NCBI GenBank assembly: GCA_016721605.1
Contig: JADKHS010000037.1
Coordinates: 1-23,181, forward strand
Origin: Nitrosomonadales bacterium
GTDB lineage: Bacteria > Pseudomonadota > Gammaproteobacteria > Burkholderiales > Gallionellaceae
Length of the DNA stretch: 23,181 bases
Direction of reading: 5' to 3'
Part shown: piece by piece, positions 8,225-16,139 of the stretch
Position numbering within the stretch: position 1 is the first letter of the stretch
Layout: each line of letters begins with the position of its first letter
The notes under the pieces: generated by a model
The model's input: only the letters and a program-made list of their open reading frames with translations
Told to the model about the DNA's origin: nothing
Database searches by the model: none
Program-made: the position numbers and the translations under genes

Positions 8225-8359
8225 TTAGGATTTATTCGACCTTATTTGAGGACTTTTCTTATCGTAGTTGTCCACAAAGAAGCTATAGAAAAATGGAGCC
8301 AAAAATCCAATCGCCACCACTACCGCAAAACAAGCAGGTCCATAATCGAAATCTATCAT
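8225..8359 (-). CDS. 44-residue single-helix membrane peptide (CcoQ-like in size)
   Basis: The frame reads MIDFDYGPACFAVVV followed by more hydrophobic residues, FFYSFFVDNYDKKSP and a basic tail ending SNKS. There is one helix at about 10-28. A good ribosome binding site (GGGAGG) precedes the ATG by six bases. It lies between the 221-residue protein and the operon terminator. Size, topology and place after the core subunits recall CcoQ, the small stabilising subunit of cbb3 oxidases, but no specific CcoQ motif can be claimed. Confidence 0.75.
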   Translation of the reverse strand: MIDFDYGPACFAVVVAIGFLAPFFYSFFVDNYDKKSPQIRSNKS

Positions 8360-8389
8360 TTGATGCCTCCCGAATGTAGTTATTATAAA

Positions 8390-9055
8390 TTAAACGTTAT
8401 GCCGTCTATCACCATGACGAGGATCACTATCGTGATGACGAGGCTGCCAATGATAGGGCGGCAACCGTTTCACAGTAACTGTTACACCAAGAAAAAACAT
8501 CGTCAGATAAAACAAATCAATCGTATACCCCTTATCCCACCAAGGTTGTTGACGCTCTCGTTTACCATTCGGACGATAATTGCCTTCAAAATTAGCAATT
8601 TTCACCTCTGGCCCCACGACAGTGTAATCCTTAAGATCCACATCCGGAAGCTTCATTATCTCCTCAATTTGAGGTTTGATAACACGCAGGTCATTCATAC
8701 TCACTGGATGTCGTCCCTGCTGAGCCTTAAATGGGCTGTCTTTATTGATTTCAACAATTCGTTTCATTGCCGCATCATCACCCTGAGTTTCTTGTATCGA
8801 CTGAATTTCAGGAGTGTCCATAGCTTTAATATAGTCAGCATAAATAGCAGCTGTTGGACGCTGTCCCCAAAGAGGAATGGTAGTCAAGAATGCCGTCGCG
8901 ACCGTTAACAAGACAAGAACAACAACAGGAACAGGCAAACGATTGTTATCCTCCGTCATCCCACCAAGATCCTCAGCCTCCCAGAGTTGTTTGGATCGAG
9001 CTACAGTCTCTTCATGCGTCAAAGTTACCAACGGTTCATTAAATACCCAAGGCAT
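8390..9055 (-). CDS. Two-helix protein with periplasmic domain and His-rich tail
   Basis: The 221-residue protein has a polar head of about 40 residues, a helix (about 43-64) followed by IPLWGQRP, an extracytoplasmic stretch of about 115 residues with no Cys, a short second hydrophobic segment (about 185-202) and a tail with five His in PPYHWQPRHHDSDPRHGDRR. No haem motif is present. It occupies the place of CcoP in a cbb3 operon but is not CcoP. The head and helix resemble the protein cut off at the left edge of the window. The ribosome binding site is AAGGGGG. The His-rich end could bind copper; that is inference. Confidence 0.8.
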   Translation of the reverse strand: MPWVFNEPLVTLTHEETVARSKQLWEAEDLGGMTEDNNRLPVPVVVLVLLTVATAFLTTIPLWGQRPTAAIYADYIKAMDTPEIQSIQETQGDDAAMKRIVEINKDSPFKAQQGRHPVSMNDLRVIKPQIEEIMKLPDVDLKDYTVVGPEVKIANFEGNYRPNGKRERQQPWWDKGYTIDLFYLTMFFLGVTVTVKRLPPYHWQPRHHDSDPRHGDRRHNV

Positions 9056-9073
9056 ATTATCGTCCCCCTTAAA

Positions 9074-10036
9074 TTATTTCAGGTTTATAACAAAATCAAT
9101 TAAGTTTCGAATCTCGCTATCTTTAGCATACATGGGCACATCAGGAGGAGTAGTGATTTTACCTTCCCGATACTCATCATACTCAGAACGCCATTTCTTA
9201 AAATCAATTTTTTTGCCATCAGCATCGACCTCACCCCATAAATAATCAAAACGCGGCATGATGGAATGCGGTTGCACTAAACGTGGATTAAAGAAATGCA
9301 GCATCATCCACTCTCTTGACGCATTGCGTGACCCAACATGCAATAAGTCTGGTCCTTTGCGGTCAGATCCAAATGCTGTCGGAGACTCTCCATTAAAATC
9401 ACCTAGCATAGGGGGGGCTCCAAACACTTGCCAATCTTGCGTTTGTTCAGGCAACAATGTATGACACCACCAACAACCTTCTCGTACAAACATGGTTTTC
9501 CCAGAGCCAGCATGTAATATATCTGAATCTGCAGCTTGCTTTAAAACCTCATCTGGAGTCCAACCTTTCGTGGCTGTCGCATTCTCCATATACGAAAGTG
9601 GCTTATCCTCAAAAGTCAGCAATTGATCACTCTTTTTAATCAAAAAAACAGCACCGCTTTCCTTCCTGGCTTCTGTTATACGGCCTTGTTTAACACTAAG
9701 CTCCTCAACGCCCTTACCCAAGTTAGCAGTATGAGTCACCCCATTCGGCAATGACGTCCCTGCTGGATATACATAGGCGTACACTGGCTCCATCGGCTCA
9801 CCACTTTTCGGATCCTTTCTGACCAGCACTTTCAATGGCTTATTCAAACCATTCAACAATGGATCTGCAAGCTGCCAGCCTGAATCCCACCCTGAAGTCA
9901 ACTGCTTGTCCAAGCCAACCTCAGAGCTGATCGAAGCCGCAAGATCAAAGCTTGGGAAAAACAAGGTTATGCTCATTGACAGCCCAAATGCGACTCCAAA
10001 CGCCCTGGAACCAATCCTATACTCTCTAAAATTCAT
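9074..10036 (-). CDS. CcoO-like membrane-anchored cytochrome c subunit, enlarged
   Basis: CcoO is the monohaem cytochrome c subunit that passes electrons to CcoN. The C-terminal half matches it: VREGCWWCHTL (C188, C191, H192), GSDRKGPDLLHVGSR (223-237), HFFNPRLVQPHSIMPRF with axial Met260, and an ending that resembles CcoO. The protein is 320 residues against about 200-240 for usual CcoO. The extra length is an inserted periplasmic region at about residues 45-170, between the N-terminal helix (about 12-33) and the haem domain. WW within CxxCH is uncommon. It starts 36 bases after the ccoN-like stop with ribosome binding site GAGGAG. Confidence 0.88.
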   Translation of the reverse strand: MNFREYRIGSRAFGVAFGLSMSITLFFPSFDLAASISSEVGLDKQLTSGWDSGWQLADPLLNGLNKPLKVLVRKDPKSGEPMEPVYAYVYPAGTSLPNGVTHTANLGKGVEELSVKQGRITEARKESGAVFLIKKSDQLLTFEDKPLSYMENATATKGWTPDEVLKQAADSDILHAGSGKTMFVREGCWWCHTLLPEQTQDWQVFGAPPMLGDFNGESPTAFGSDRKGPDLLHVGSRNASREWMMLHFFNPRLVQPHSIMPRFDYLWGEVDADGKKIDFKKWRSEYDEYREGKITTPPDVPMYAKDSEIRNLIDFVINLK

Positions 10037-10072
10037 TATTTTCTCCTCAGATCCTGGCTTAAAGTTTTAAGT

Positions 10073-11482
10073 TTAACGTTCGTAGGCCAATTCATGTGGC
10101 ATACGTCCGGCCGGAATAACAGTACCTTCACGCGCAGTCATCCACATGTTGTATAACCAAAGAATAGTTGAAGAAAATACCATGGTCCCACCCAACCAAC
10201 GGGCGATCATATAAGGATGCTCAGCGATCACGACATCAATGTATGGCACTTCATAAATTTTACCTGCGCCCTGAATTAATCCAGCAATCGTCATTGATAT
10301 CCAGTAAGTGCTGAATCCAATCAACAACAACCAGAAATGCAGATTGCCTAACGTCAACGAGTACAATTTGCGCTTCATCAATGTTTGCAGACCAAGATAT
10401 ACGGCCGCAGCTTCAAGAAACGTTGAGAACCCTAACAAAGCAAGATGTGCGTGCGCCACCATCCAACCCGTACCATGAATGTACCAATTGATTGAGCGCG
10501 TTTGCTGAAAACCACCCTGCATATTGAGCGGGATTGCCAGCAACACACCAACCACAGTAAAACGCACCTCAAGATTCTCAACAAACATGTTCCATTTACC
10601 CTGCATAGTCAAGAGTATGTTCGACACAAATGCGATCGCTGGCACCAGAATCAGAACACCCTCCACTGAAGCGAAGGATTTTAGCCACTCAGGCAAGGGA
10701 GCCGACATCAAATGATGCGCGGCAGGCGTTGAATAAAACACAACAATCGACCAAAAGTGCAAGTGCCCTATACGGTGAGAATACAATGGATTACCAGTCA
10801 CCTTTGGAATAACATAATATGCAATCGCCGCAGCAACGGGAGTAATCCACAACCCCAAAACGTTATGCGCAAACCACCACGTCATGTAAGCCTCGGTCAG
10901 ACCAGTAAGATGAAAATACTCTGGCAGATTTCCAACCAAAAATACGATAATCAACATAAACGTTGACGCCGCAAAAAACCAGTTAGTCGTATAGATTCCC
11001 TGGGTGCGACGTTTTATTATGGTCATCCATACATTAATCGCCAAAGGAATAGTTATAAATGCAGCGACAGCAAGATCAAGCGGCCATGGAAAGTCTGAGT
11101 ATTCGCGCCCAGAAGTCACCCCCATCCACAACAGAGTCAACCCCAAAGCCAAGGCAACATTCCACATCATGCAATTCCACAAACCAAGCTTCTCTGACCA
11201 CAACCTTGTATTCCCCAGTATCGGAGTGATATACATCATGGCCATTGCAAACGCCATCGAAATCCAGCCAAAGATTACCGCCAGTACATGCACTTGGCGC
11301 ATATGACCGAAGGCAAACATTTCCGTCCCTGTTACAAAATCAGGGAAAGCAAGCTTGGCCGCATTGAATGATCCCAACCCGGTTCCGATCATAAACCAAA
11401 TAATGGCAGAAAAACCGAAGAAAATCGCCGCCGAACCGACCGGGATAGCCTCATTTTTAGCAAACAAATACTTAAGAATCAT
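10073..11482 (-). CDS. CcoN-like haem-copper oxidase catalytic subunit (C family)
   Basis: The 469-residue, about 12-helix protein carries every ligand of a cbb3 oxygen reductase. These are H65 (haem b, helix II), H206 (CuB, WWFAHN), H256/H257 (CuB), H344 (haem b3) and H346 (haem b, AHAH). Y250 lies six residues before H256, exactly where CcoN has its cross-linked tyrosine, which argues for O2 rather than NO reduction. The Glu four residues after the first metal His that NO reductases use is Gly here. The K-channel entrance Glu of CcoN (E323 in Pseudomonas stutzeri numbering) aligns with Gln322 if there is no gap. Ribosome binding site AAGGAG. It heads the core of unit C, before the CcoO-like gene. 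Confidence 0.92.
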   Translation of the reverse strand: MILKYLFAKNEAIPVGSAAIFFGFSAIIWFMIGTGLGSFNAAKLAFPDFVTGTEMFAFGHMRQVHVLAVIFGWISMAFAMAMMYITPILGNTRLWSEKLGLWNCMMWNVALALGLTLLWMGVTSGREYSDFPWPLDLAVAAFITIPLAINVWMTIIKRRTQGIYTTNWFFAASTFMLIIVFLVGNLPEYFHLTGLTEAYMTWWFAHNVLGLWITPVAAAIAYYVIPKVTGNPLYSHRIGHLHFWSIVVFYSTPAAHHLMSAPLPEWLKSFASVEGVLILVPAIAFVSNILLTMQGKWNMFVENLEVRFTVVGVLLAIPLNMQGGFQQTRSINWYIHGTGWMVAHAHLALLGFSTFLEAAAVYLGLQTLMKRKLYSLTLGNLHFWLLLIGFSTYWISMTIAGLIQGAGKIYEVPYIDVVIAEHPYMIARWLGGTMVFSSTILWLYNMWMTAREGTVIPAGRMPHELAYER

Positions 11483-11506
11483 GCTGCATCTCCTTTTTTA
11501 GCTCTA

Positions 11507-11525
11507 GGCAGACGAAACGGCTGCC
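11507..11525 (-). promoter_or_regulatory. Hairpin in the leader of the ccoN-like gene
   Basis: GGCAG (11507-11511) pairs with CTGCC (11521-11525) around a small inner CG/CG stem. It lies 25 bases upstream of the ccoN-like start on the transcript. It could stabilise or expose the ccoN part of the message. There is no T-tract, so it is not a normal terminator. Confidence 0.3.
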
Positions 11526-11560
11526 GCCACTAGCGTTAATTCCACTATAATTTTAAAGGG

Positions 11561-11764
11561 TTATTTTTTTGACGATTTATGCGGAGCTACCGAAGCTATT
11601 TCTTCTTTAACTATATCGCCCACTGAACCGCCCACCACCTCACCCAACGTATCAGTACCATCCGCCAAGTGAATACGTTTGTGCGGCATCAACACATACC
11701 ACGACAACCACATACTAGAAAACGCCAAAAGCATGCAACATGTCCCCGCCACTATTGTAAGCAT
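11561..11764 (-). CDS. Small one-helix membrane protein upstream of the ccoN-like gene
   Basis: This 67-residue protein starts with one long hydrophobic segment (about 3-26), then PHKRIHLADG and a charged tail rich in Lys ending SSKK. The ribosome binding site is a run of seven G (AAAGGGGGGG) just before ATG. It precedes the catalytic subunit gene by 78 bases and is part of the same unit. No family recognised. Confidence 0.65.
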   Translation of the reverse strand: MLTIVAGTCCMLLAFSSMWLSWYVLMPHKRIHLADGTDTLGEVVGGSVGDIVKEEIASVAPHKSSKK

Positions 11765-11822
11765 GTCCCCCCCTTTAATTTTTAAAGCCGTCAGATTTTA
11801 AATATTTTAAATAAACCCACGC

Positions 11823-12110
11823 CTAACCATGACGCGCATTTTCGATTACATCATGACGCGTTAAACCAAGTGCTAGCATCAGCATAAATACAAAACCAAA
11901 TGCAAGCATCCAAAACGTCATAAACCCATTAAATGTCGTAGGTATATACGAACCAGCACCGTAACCACCCCAATCTTCAAATCCTGCACGCCCCATCCAA
12001 CACATCAAGGCAGCCCCAAACACGCTACCATTACCCATACCCGTTACAAATCCCGCAATTATAGTAATCCAAAAGGATTTAGATTGTATTGACTTTTTTG
12101 CACTTTGCAT
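11823..12110 (-). CDS. Small two-helix membrane protein, first gene of unit C
   Basis: The protein has 95 residues: a basic head (MQSAKKSIQSKS), a helix (about 13-37), a Gly-rich aromatic loop (MGRAGFEDWGGYGAGSY) and a second helix (about 62-84), ending RHDVIENARHG. The Gly/Trp-rich loop would face the periplasm. The ribosome binding site is CTGGGGGG. A short inverted repeat lies 16 bases upstream of the start. No family is recognised. Its lead position before the oxidase core suggests a structural subunit. Confidence 0.7.
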   Translation of the reverse strand: MQSAKKSIQSKSFWITIIAGFVTGMGNGSVFGAALMCWMGRAGFEDWGGYGAGSYIPTTFNGFMTFWMLAFGFVFMLMLALGLTRHDVIENARHG

Positions 12111-12125
12111 TCCCCCCAGTTTTTT

Positions 12126-12143
12126 ATCTAAAGTATTTTAGAT
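12126..12143. promoter_or_regulatory. Inverted repeat just upstream of unit C
   Basis: ATCTAAA (12126-12132) and TTTAGAT (12137-12143) are perfect seven-base arms around GTAT. The repeat is 16 bases before the first ATG of unit C, fitting an operator or a leader hairpin. Confidence 0.4.
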
Positions 12144-12334
12144 ATCTTTTGCTAATGTTTAAGCGGAACTCGGATGTTCTCAAACAAACTTACTTTACAA
12201 CCGAATTCTTTCTGGCAATAGTTATAGTATGAGATACCAGCAATTACTGAAATTCAGTGATATAAAAATGCAGTGATATAATAAAACCCTACGCTTAACC
12301 TTGTCAAGGCATAGTGCACTTAAACTAAACAATA
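12144..12334. promoter_or_regulatory. Divergent promoter region between unit C and the plus-strand gene
   Basis: This AT-rich spacer separates divergent genes. A TATAAT at 12277-12282 is a possible -10 box for the plus-strand gene, without a good -35. CAGTGATATA occurs twice (near 12255 and 12271). CCTTGTCAAGG near 12299 is a short palindrome with one central base. I see no clear minus-strand promoter. Confidence 0.35.
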
Positions 12335-13616
12335 ATGCTGATTATGAACATTAATACCCTCTTGTCGCGTATCCCTCTTCGTTATTGGGGATATCTTTCG
12401 TTGTCATTATGGGGTGTAGCGATCCTTTTTTTGTTGCGCCCAGACCTTTACAATTTAGATGAGGGTTCTGCCAAATCACTTTTATTAGTATGGTCAATAG
12501 CTGATCAGGTGGCCGCTTCAGTTGTAACTTTTGGCGCGCCCGATTTACGCGCAGTGTTGTTTTTACCTGTGGCATTTCTTTGGACCATTTGGCGCTTGGT
12601 TGAACGTGGAATACCGCTTAAATCCTCGCCCAGGTGGCGGCTGGTATTTTGCCCAGTTACTGGTCAGCGCCTTTAGCGTAAGTTTGCATCCCATTGGCCT
12701 GGCATACCCATTAGCCCTGCTTTGGTCATGGTATAAAGAACCGCTGGATCAAAAGCAGCAGAAATATTTTTTTGTCGGTGTCAGTTTTGTTGCTCTCTTT
12801 ACCTTACTCATGTTAAGAGGTTGGAATTACGTTGAATGGTTCCAAAACCCAATTAAAAGTCTCGCAATTACTATTCTCGGATCATCGTTGGGCAGTGAAA
12901 TATCGGCTGTCAGCTGGGTAGTAGGAGGGCTCATGCTTGCGGGGCTTGCAATCGTCGTGATCAAACAATACCGCAACCTATGGTCAGATTTTACGGGGCG
13001 CACCTTTCTTATTGGCTTGACGCTGGGAATTACGACCAGTGATTCGGCATGGGGCATAATTGCCTTATGCCTTATTTTATATTTTGGAATTCCTTTGTTG
13101 TTACAATTACATCATGTTCGCGCAAACAAGGGATTTGCACAGCAACGTGGCTTGATGATGCTATTTATTATTATTCTTTCCACAGTATTTATGCAGGCAG
13201 ATAAAAGGCACTACCAAATTCGGCAATCCGGCTTTCTATCTGAAGAAGACCAATTAATTCATATTCTTGCTGAAGAGGCTGAAAACGCCCGTAAAATCGC
13301 TGAAGAGGACAAAAGCGAAAAAAATCCAGTTCTTTTACGTGTAGCTAGCCAATGGCCAAGCCGTACTATGATTGCGTGCAAATGCGACACCTTGCCTTTA
13401 CCCCCTGCAGCGCAGGATCCGCAGACTCAGCTTACCATGCTGCGCAGCATAACCCACTTATTATTCAATCCACGGCAAGCCAACAATGCAGCGCTCGCCC
13501 GGAACCTGTCTATTCTTGGCGGAGGGATTATTGAAACTATTGCGTTACAACCCGGCGGAGTGCTTTTACACTTTAAGAACGTAGATCCTCAGGCCAACCT
13601 GAAGAATGATAAGTAA
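12335..13616 (+). pseudogene. Multi-helix membrane protein gene with a frame break
   Basis: Two plus-strand frames make one gene. The first gives MNINTLLSRIP..., a helix, LRPDLYNLDEGSAKSLL and LPVAFLW; the second continues from FGAWLNVEYRLNPRPGGGWY through several helices to a long polar C-terminus (about 120 residues) ending near LLHFKN. The switch lies at about 12570-12600. From memory, similar membrane proteins carry tens of residues between the two joined parts, so an internal deletion as well as a shift is possible; this is unverified. The start is ATG 12335 or 12344, without a clear ribosome binding site. Function unknown. It is divergent from unit C. Confidence 0.6.
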
Positions 13617-13640
13617 ATTATATGTGAACTGCATAGCAAT

Positions 13641-13658
13641 CCGGAAATAATTTTCCGG
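13641..13658 (+). terminator. Probable terminator hairpin of the plus-strand gene
   Basis: CCGGAAA (13641-13647) pairs with TTTCCGG (13652-13658) around TAAT, about 25 bases after the stop. Only a weak T-rich tail (AATTCT) follows. Confidence 0.5.
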
Positions 13659-13736
13659 CAATTCTAGGCAAAATGAACGGTTAGCCTAATTTATTCAGGC
13701 TCGTGCCGCAATCGGCAAAAAATTTACTTTAAATAT

Positions 13737-13946
13737 ATGAATAAGCTTATACAAGAAATTATTATTTATTTGGTTGTGGCTCTCAGCTCTCTGTTCATCA
13801 TGAGCTATGCTGTACACATGCTAGTTGGTGGCTTGGTTAACAAAGAAACTGAGTATTTGCTGATTATTGTCACTTGCCTCATTGGTGTAGTGGCTATAGG
13901 ATTCATGGTTTGGGATGTAACGCAACGCCGAAAGGGCATTAAATAG
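13737..13946 (+). CDS. Small two-helix membrane protein
   Basis: The 69-residue protein has two helices (about 7-30 and 39-60) and a basic end (TQRRKGIK). No ribosome binding site is obvious before the ATG. It lies between a terminator hairpin and a convergent minus-strand gene whose stop is 24 bases away. In size and layout it resembles the other small two-helix proteins of the island, but no residues tie it to them. Confidence 0.5.
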   Translation: MNKLIQEIIIYLVVALSSLFIMSYAVHMLVGGLVNKETEYLLIIVTCLIGVVAIGFMVWDVTQRRKGIK

Positions 13947-13969
13947 CGGCCTCCCGTACCGCTTAAACG

Positions 13970-14356
13970 CTAGGACTCTACAAGTAGAGCACCGGTGAAA
14001 ATGACTAAGGCACGCACCAGCAGCACAGCCCTACCTTGAGCGCGGTGATCGATGCGCACGCTGTTATCACAACGCAGCAAACGCAGAGCAGTTTTAACTT
14101 GCATTACATATAACGCATACATCATCACAAGCATCATGAAATGTATCCATACTAAAAATGAAGTCAATTCGCTCTCCACAATCAAACGCCGATACCAGTC
14201 CTTATAAAGATAGAGATAAACCGGCATCCCCAAATCAAACAAAATTATTGAAGTCATTCCCAGCACATGTAATGCACGTTGCTTAGCGTATCGAAACGCA
14301 ACTAACATTACTGCGTAGGTCAATAGTGCAGCCCACACTGTAGCTGCTGTCAGCAT
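13970..14356 (-). CDS. Four-helix membrane protein with conserved-looking His residues
   Basis: The 128-residue protein has hydrophobic segments at about 3-22, 28-50, 65-88 and 109-126. Histidines lie at the membrane edges in RALHVLGM and VWIHFMMLV, and a basic loop (NSVRIDHRAQGR) precedes the last helix. The pattern loosely recalls small cytochrome-oxidase-associated membrane proteins, but I cannot name the family. The gene stands alone, convergent with the 69-residue plus-strand gene. Confidence 0.6.
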   Translation of the reverse strand: MLTAATVWAALLTYAVMLVAFRYAKQRALHVLGMTSIILFDLGMPVYLYLYKDWYRRLIVESELTSFLVWIHFMMLVMMYALYVMQVKTALRLLRCDNSVRIDHRAQGRAVLLVRALVIFTGALLVES

Positions 14357-15047
14357 ATTATGTTTAGTCCACGCACCTTATTTCATTCTCCATCAGCTTT
14401 TCTAAAGAACTCCAATTCAATATGTTCCGCAACCATTTATCCACTACACTTTGGGGCGGATTCAAGAACCAACCACAACAATTAATGTTTAAGCGGGTTC
14501 TCTATTATAGAGTCGGCTATCAAATAGACTGATAAAACATCCAGATTCCGGCCTTCGCGGGTATAATTAATCATACTATTAATGGCCGACCCTATAAGCA
14601 GAAGCTCGTTGTAAACGGCTAAGCATGCGGTAAATCTTTTGTGGCTTACAATACGTTGGAGGGCTGGGTGTATACTTTGAGGCGTATCTGCAATTTCTCA
14701 GGTGACCATTTTTGAGACGCTCTGTCACCATTTCAAACGGCTGGTAGCCTACCACAAGTTTCAGTGTTCTACGGAACTTGATTTCACAAAAGGTGGCCTG
14801 TTCGCCAGCTAAAGCTAAGGAGGCAGTGTAAGCCAGACTCACATCCGAAATCCCGTGCAATCTCGTTTAAAATGATGCTCGGGGAGCATTTCAAGAATCG
14901 TCCAATGCTCTCGATCAACTTCCTTTTCATTGGCATAATCGTTATGCGCTCTTCAGCATTCAGTTACTTGAATGCTTTCCAAAGTTTTCCATCCCAAGAA
15001 TATCAACATCTCTAAAGTGTTGCGGTTGGGATTACTAAACACGTTTC
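14357..15047. other. Gene-poor spacer
   Basis: No convincing gene is seen here. A 93-codon minus-strand frame at 14579-14860 has an unusual, Cys- and Arg-rich composition and no family match. Short protein-like stretches in other minus-strand frames (around 14880-14980) suggest this may be a decayed gene. Confidence 0.35.
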
Positions 15048-15074
15048 CTTAAAAACTTCATAAGAGTTTTTAAG
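15048..15074 (-). terminator. Probable AT-rich hairpin after unit B
   Basis: CTTAAAAACT (15048-15057) and AGTTTTTAAG (15065-15074) are perfect ten-base arms with a seven-base loop, about 55 bases past the last stop of unit B. The A and T runs in the arms could act as the U-tract in either direction. Confidence 0.5.
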
Positions 15075-15128
15075 CCTACTACACAATATAAATCAATTAT
15101 ACTTAAGTGAGTTTTAGTAAATAGATGC

Positions 15129-15578
15129 CTAACTAGTTTTAAGCGTTTCTTGAATTGCTTGGTAATTTTCTTTGCTAGGAAATTGTCCTTTATGAAATAC
15201 AAATTGCAAGCGCTGGTCTAACTTATCCAGCCCTGCCAGACCGAACGAACGACCCGAATAATCCCCGTAAACTCGCAAATTTTTCACCAACTCCACATGC
15301 TCTCCATTACGCATAATGATTCGAGTTTCCTGCTTACCGACTTCAATTGCGATAGGCGCGGTAGGCAATAACATTAACCGGGTCTTCAATATACGGTTCG
15401 CACCAGCGATAAAAAAGAAACTGGCCAGAAACGAAAATAAATATGCCAAACTGACATCACCGCCATACCAAAATTTGACTACCATTGACAGTAAAGCTAC
15501 GACTGTAGGAACATACAACAACAAATCCCATATCATACCTTTGCGGTCTTGCACTAAACTGAAACGAGTAACACTCAT
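15129..15578 (-). CDS. Two-helix membrane protein with C-terminal soluble domain
   Basis: The 149-residue protein has helices at about 18-37 and 44-62, then a soluble domain of about 85 residues with strand-like pattern (ETRIIMRNGEHVELVKNLRV, RLQFVFHKGQFP) ending in a short helix. The arrangement recalls small two-helix proteins with a PH-like cytoplasmic domain. It is the last gene of unit B, starting seven bases after the thioredoxin-like gene. Function unknown. Confidence 0.7.
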   Translation of the reverse strand: MSVTRFSLVQDRKGMIWDLLLYVPTVVALLSMVVKFWYGGDVSLAYLFSFLASFFFIAGANRILKTRLMLLPTAPIAIEVGKQETRIIMRNGEHVELVKNLRVYGDYSGRSFGLAGLDKLDQRLQFVFHKGQFPSKENYQAIQETLKTS

Positions 15579-15584
15579 ATTAGA

Positions 15585-16139
15585 TCAACCCGCACGGCTT
15601 TCTGTTCCCGCCTTCAGAATTTTCGTAATTCCCGCTTCCATTTCGCCATGCAACATGCGCCCTGGTTGAACACCGCTAACGACGCCTTTATCATTTATAA
15701 AGAAAGTCCAGGGACCACCCATCACACGATATGCCTTAAATGCTTGCGGATTTTGGTATTGATCCATATGCAAAAAGAGCACCTGAGTTTGATATTTTTC
15801 CATTAATGCCTTCAATATTTGCAACTGGCCATCACACACCGTGCAATGACCAGGTGTAGCAAACTCCAAGACAATAGGTTTGCCGAGCGCCAACGCTTTG
15901 TCTAAAGAATATTGGTACATGCGTGCATCTGGCTGACGATATGTCGTCATTTTGCTCATGTCTCCACCGACATCTGCCAATGTTTTGGTGGGCAAACTAG
16001 GTGCAAGCATACCCTTCTGCAGCGCTCCCATTGAAGCCCCACCTATACTCCATGCAGAAAACTGCTCACCGCAGCCACTAATAAGGCCGATGGTAACAAA
16101 TAGCCATAATATTCTTATTTTCACTTGAACCGGTTCCAT
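15585..16139 (-). CDS. Thioredoxin-like lipoprotein
   Basis: The N-terminus has a hydrophobic stretch and a lipobox ending ISGC (C23), so the protein is probably lipid-anchored outside the inner membrane. A thioredoxin fold follows with the redox pair in GHCTVCD (C99, C102) and the cis-Pro region GGPWTFF (P143). Length is 184 residues. Such proteins reduce cytochrome c thiols or help load copper. Here the place next to c-type cytochromes and a CcoN-like fragment supports a role in oxidase or cytochrome maturation (inference). The start may be ATG 16139 or GTG 16124; the GTG overlaps the preceding stop (GTGA), which fits coupling and still leaves a full signal peptide. Confidence 0.8.
   Translation of the reverse strand: MEPVQVKIRILWLFVTIGLISGCGEQFSAWSIGGASMGALQKGMLAPSLPTKTLADVGGDMSKMTTYRQPDARMYQYSLDKALALGKPIVLEFATPGHCTVCDGQLQILKALMEKYQTQVLFLHMDQYQNPQAFKAYRVMGGPWTFFINDKGVVSGVQPGRMLHGEMEAGITKILKAGTESRAG

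Noticed and set aside
8225..8359. Naming the 44-residue peptide ccoQ
   Set aside because: Only size, topology and position fit; no specific CcoQ residues can be matched.
8246..8908. 220-codon plus-strand frame
   Set aside because: It is antisense to the 44-residue peptide and the 221-residue protein and crosses no plausible plus-strand promoter.
10073..11482. The CcoN-like protein as a nitric oxide reductase
   Set aside because: The tyrosine six residues before the first HH histidine is present and the NorB-type Glu four residues after the first metal His is Gly, so oxygen reduction is more likely.
14579..14860. 93-codon minus-strand frame
   Set aside because: There is no ribosome binding site, no family similarity, and an odd Cys/Arg-rich composition. 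It may be part of a decayed gene, so it is noted only in the spacer entry.
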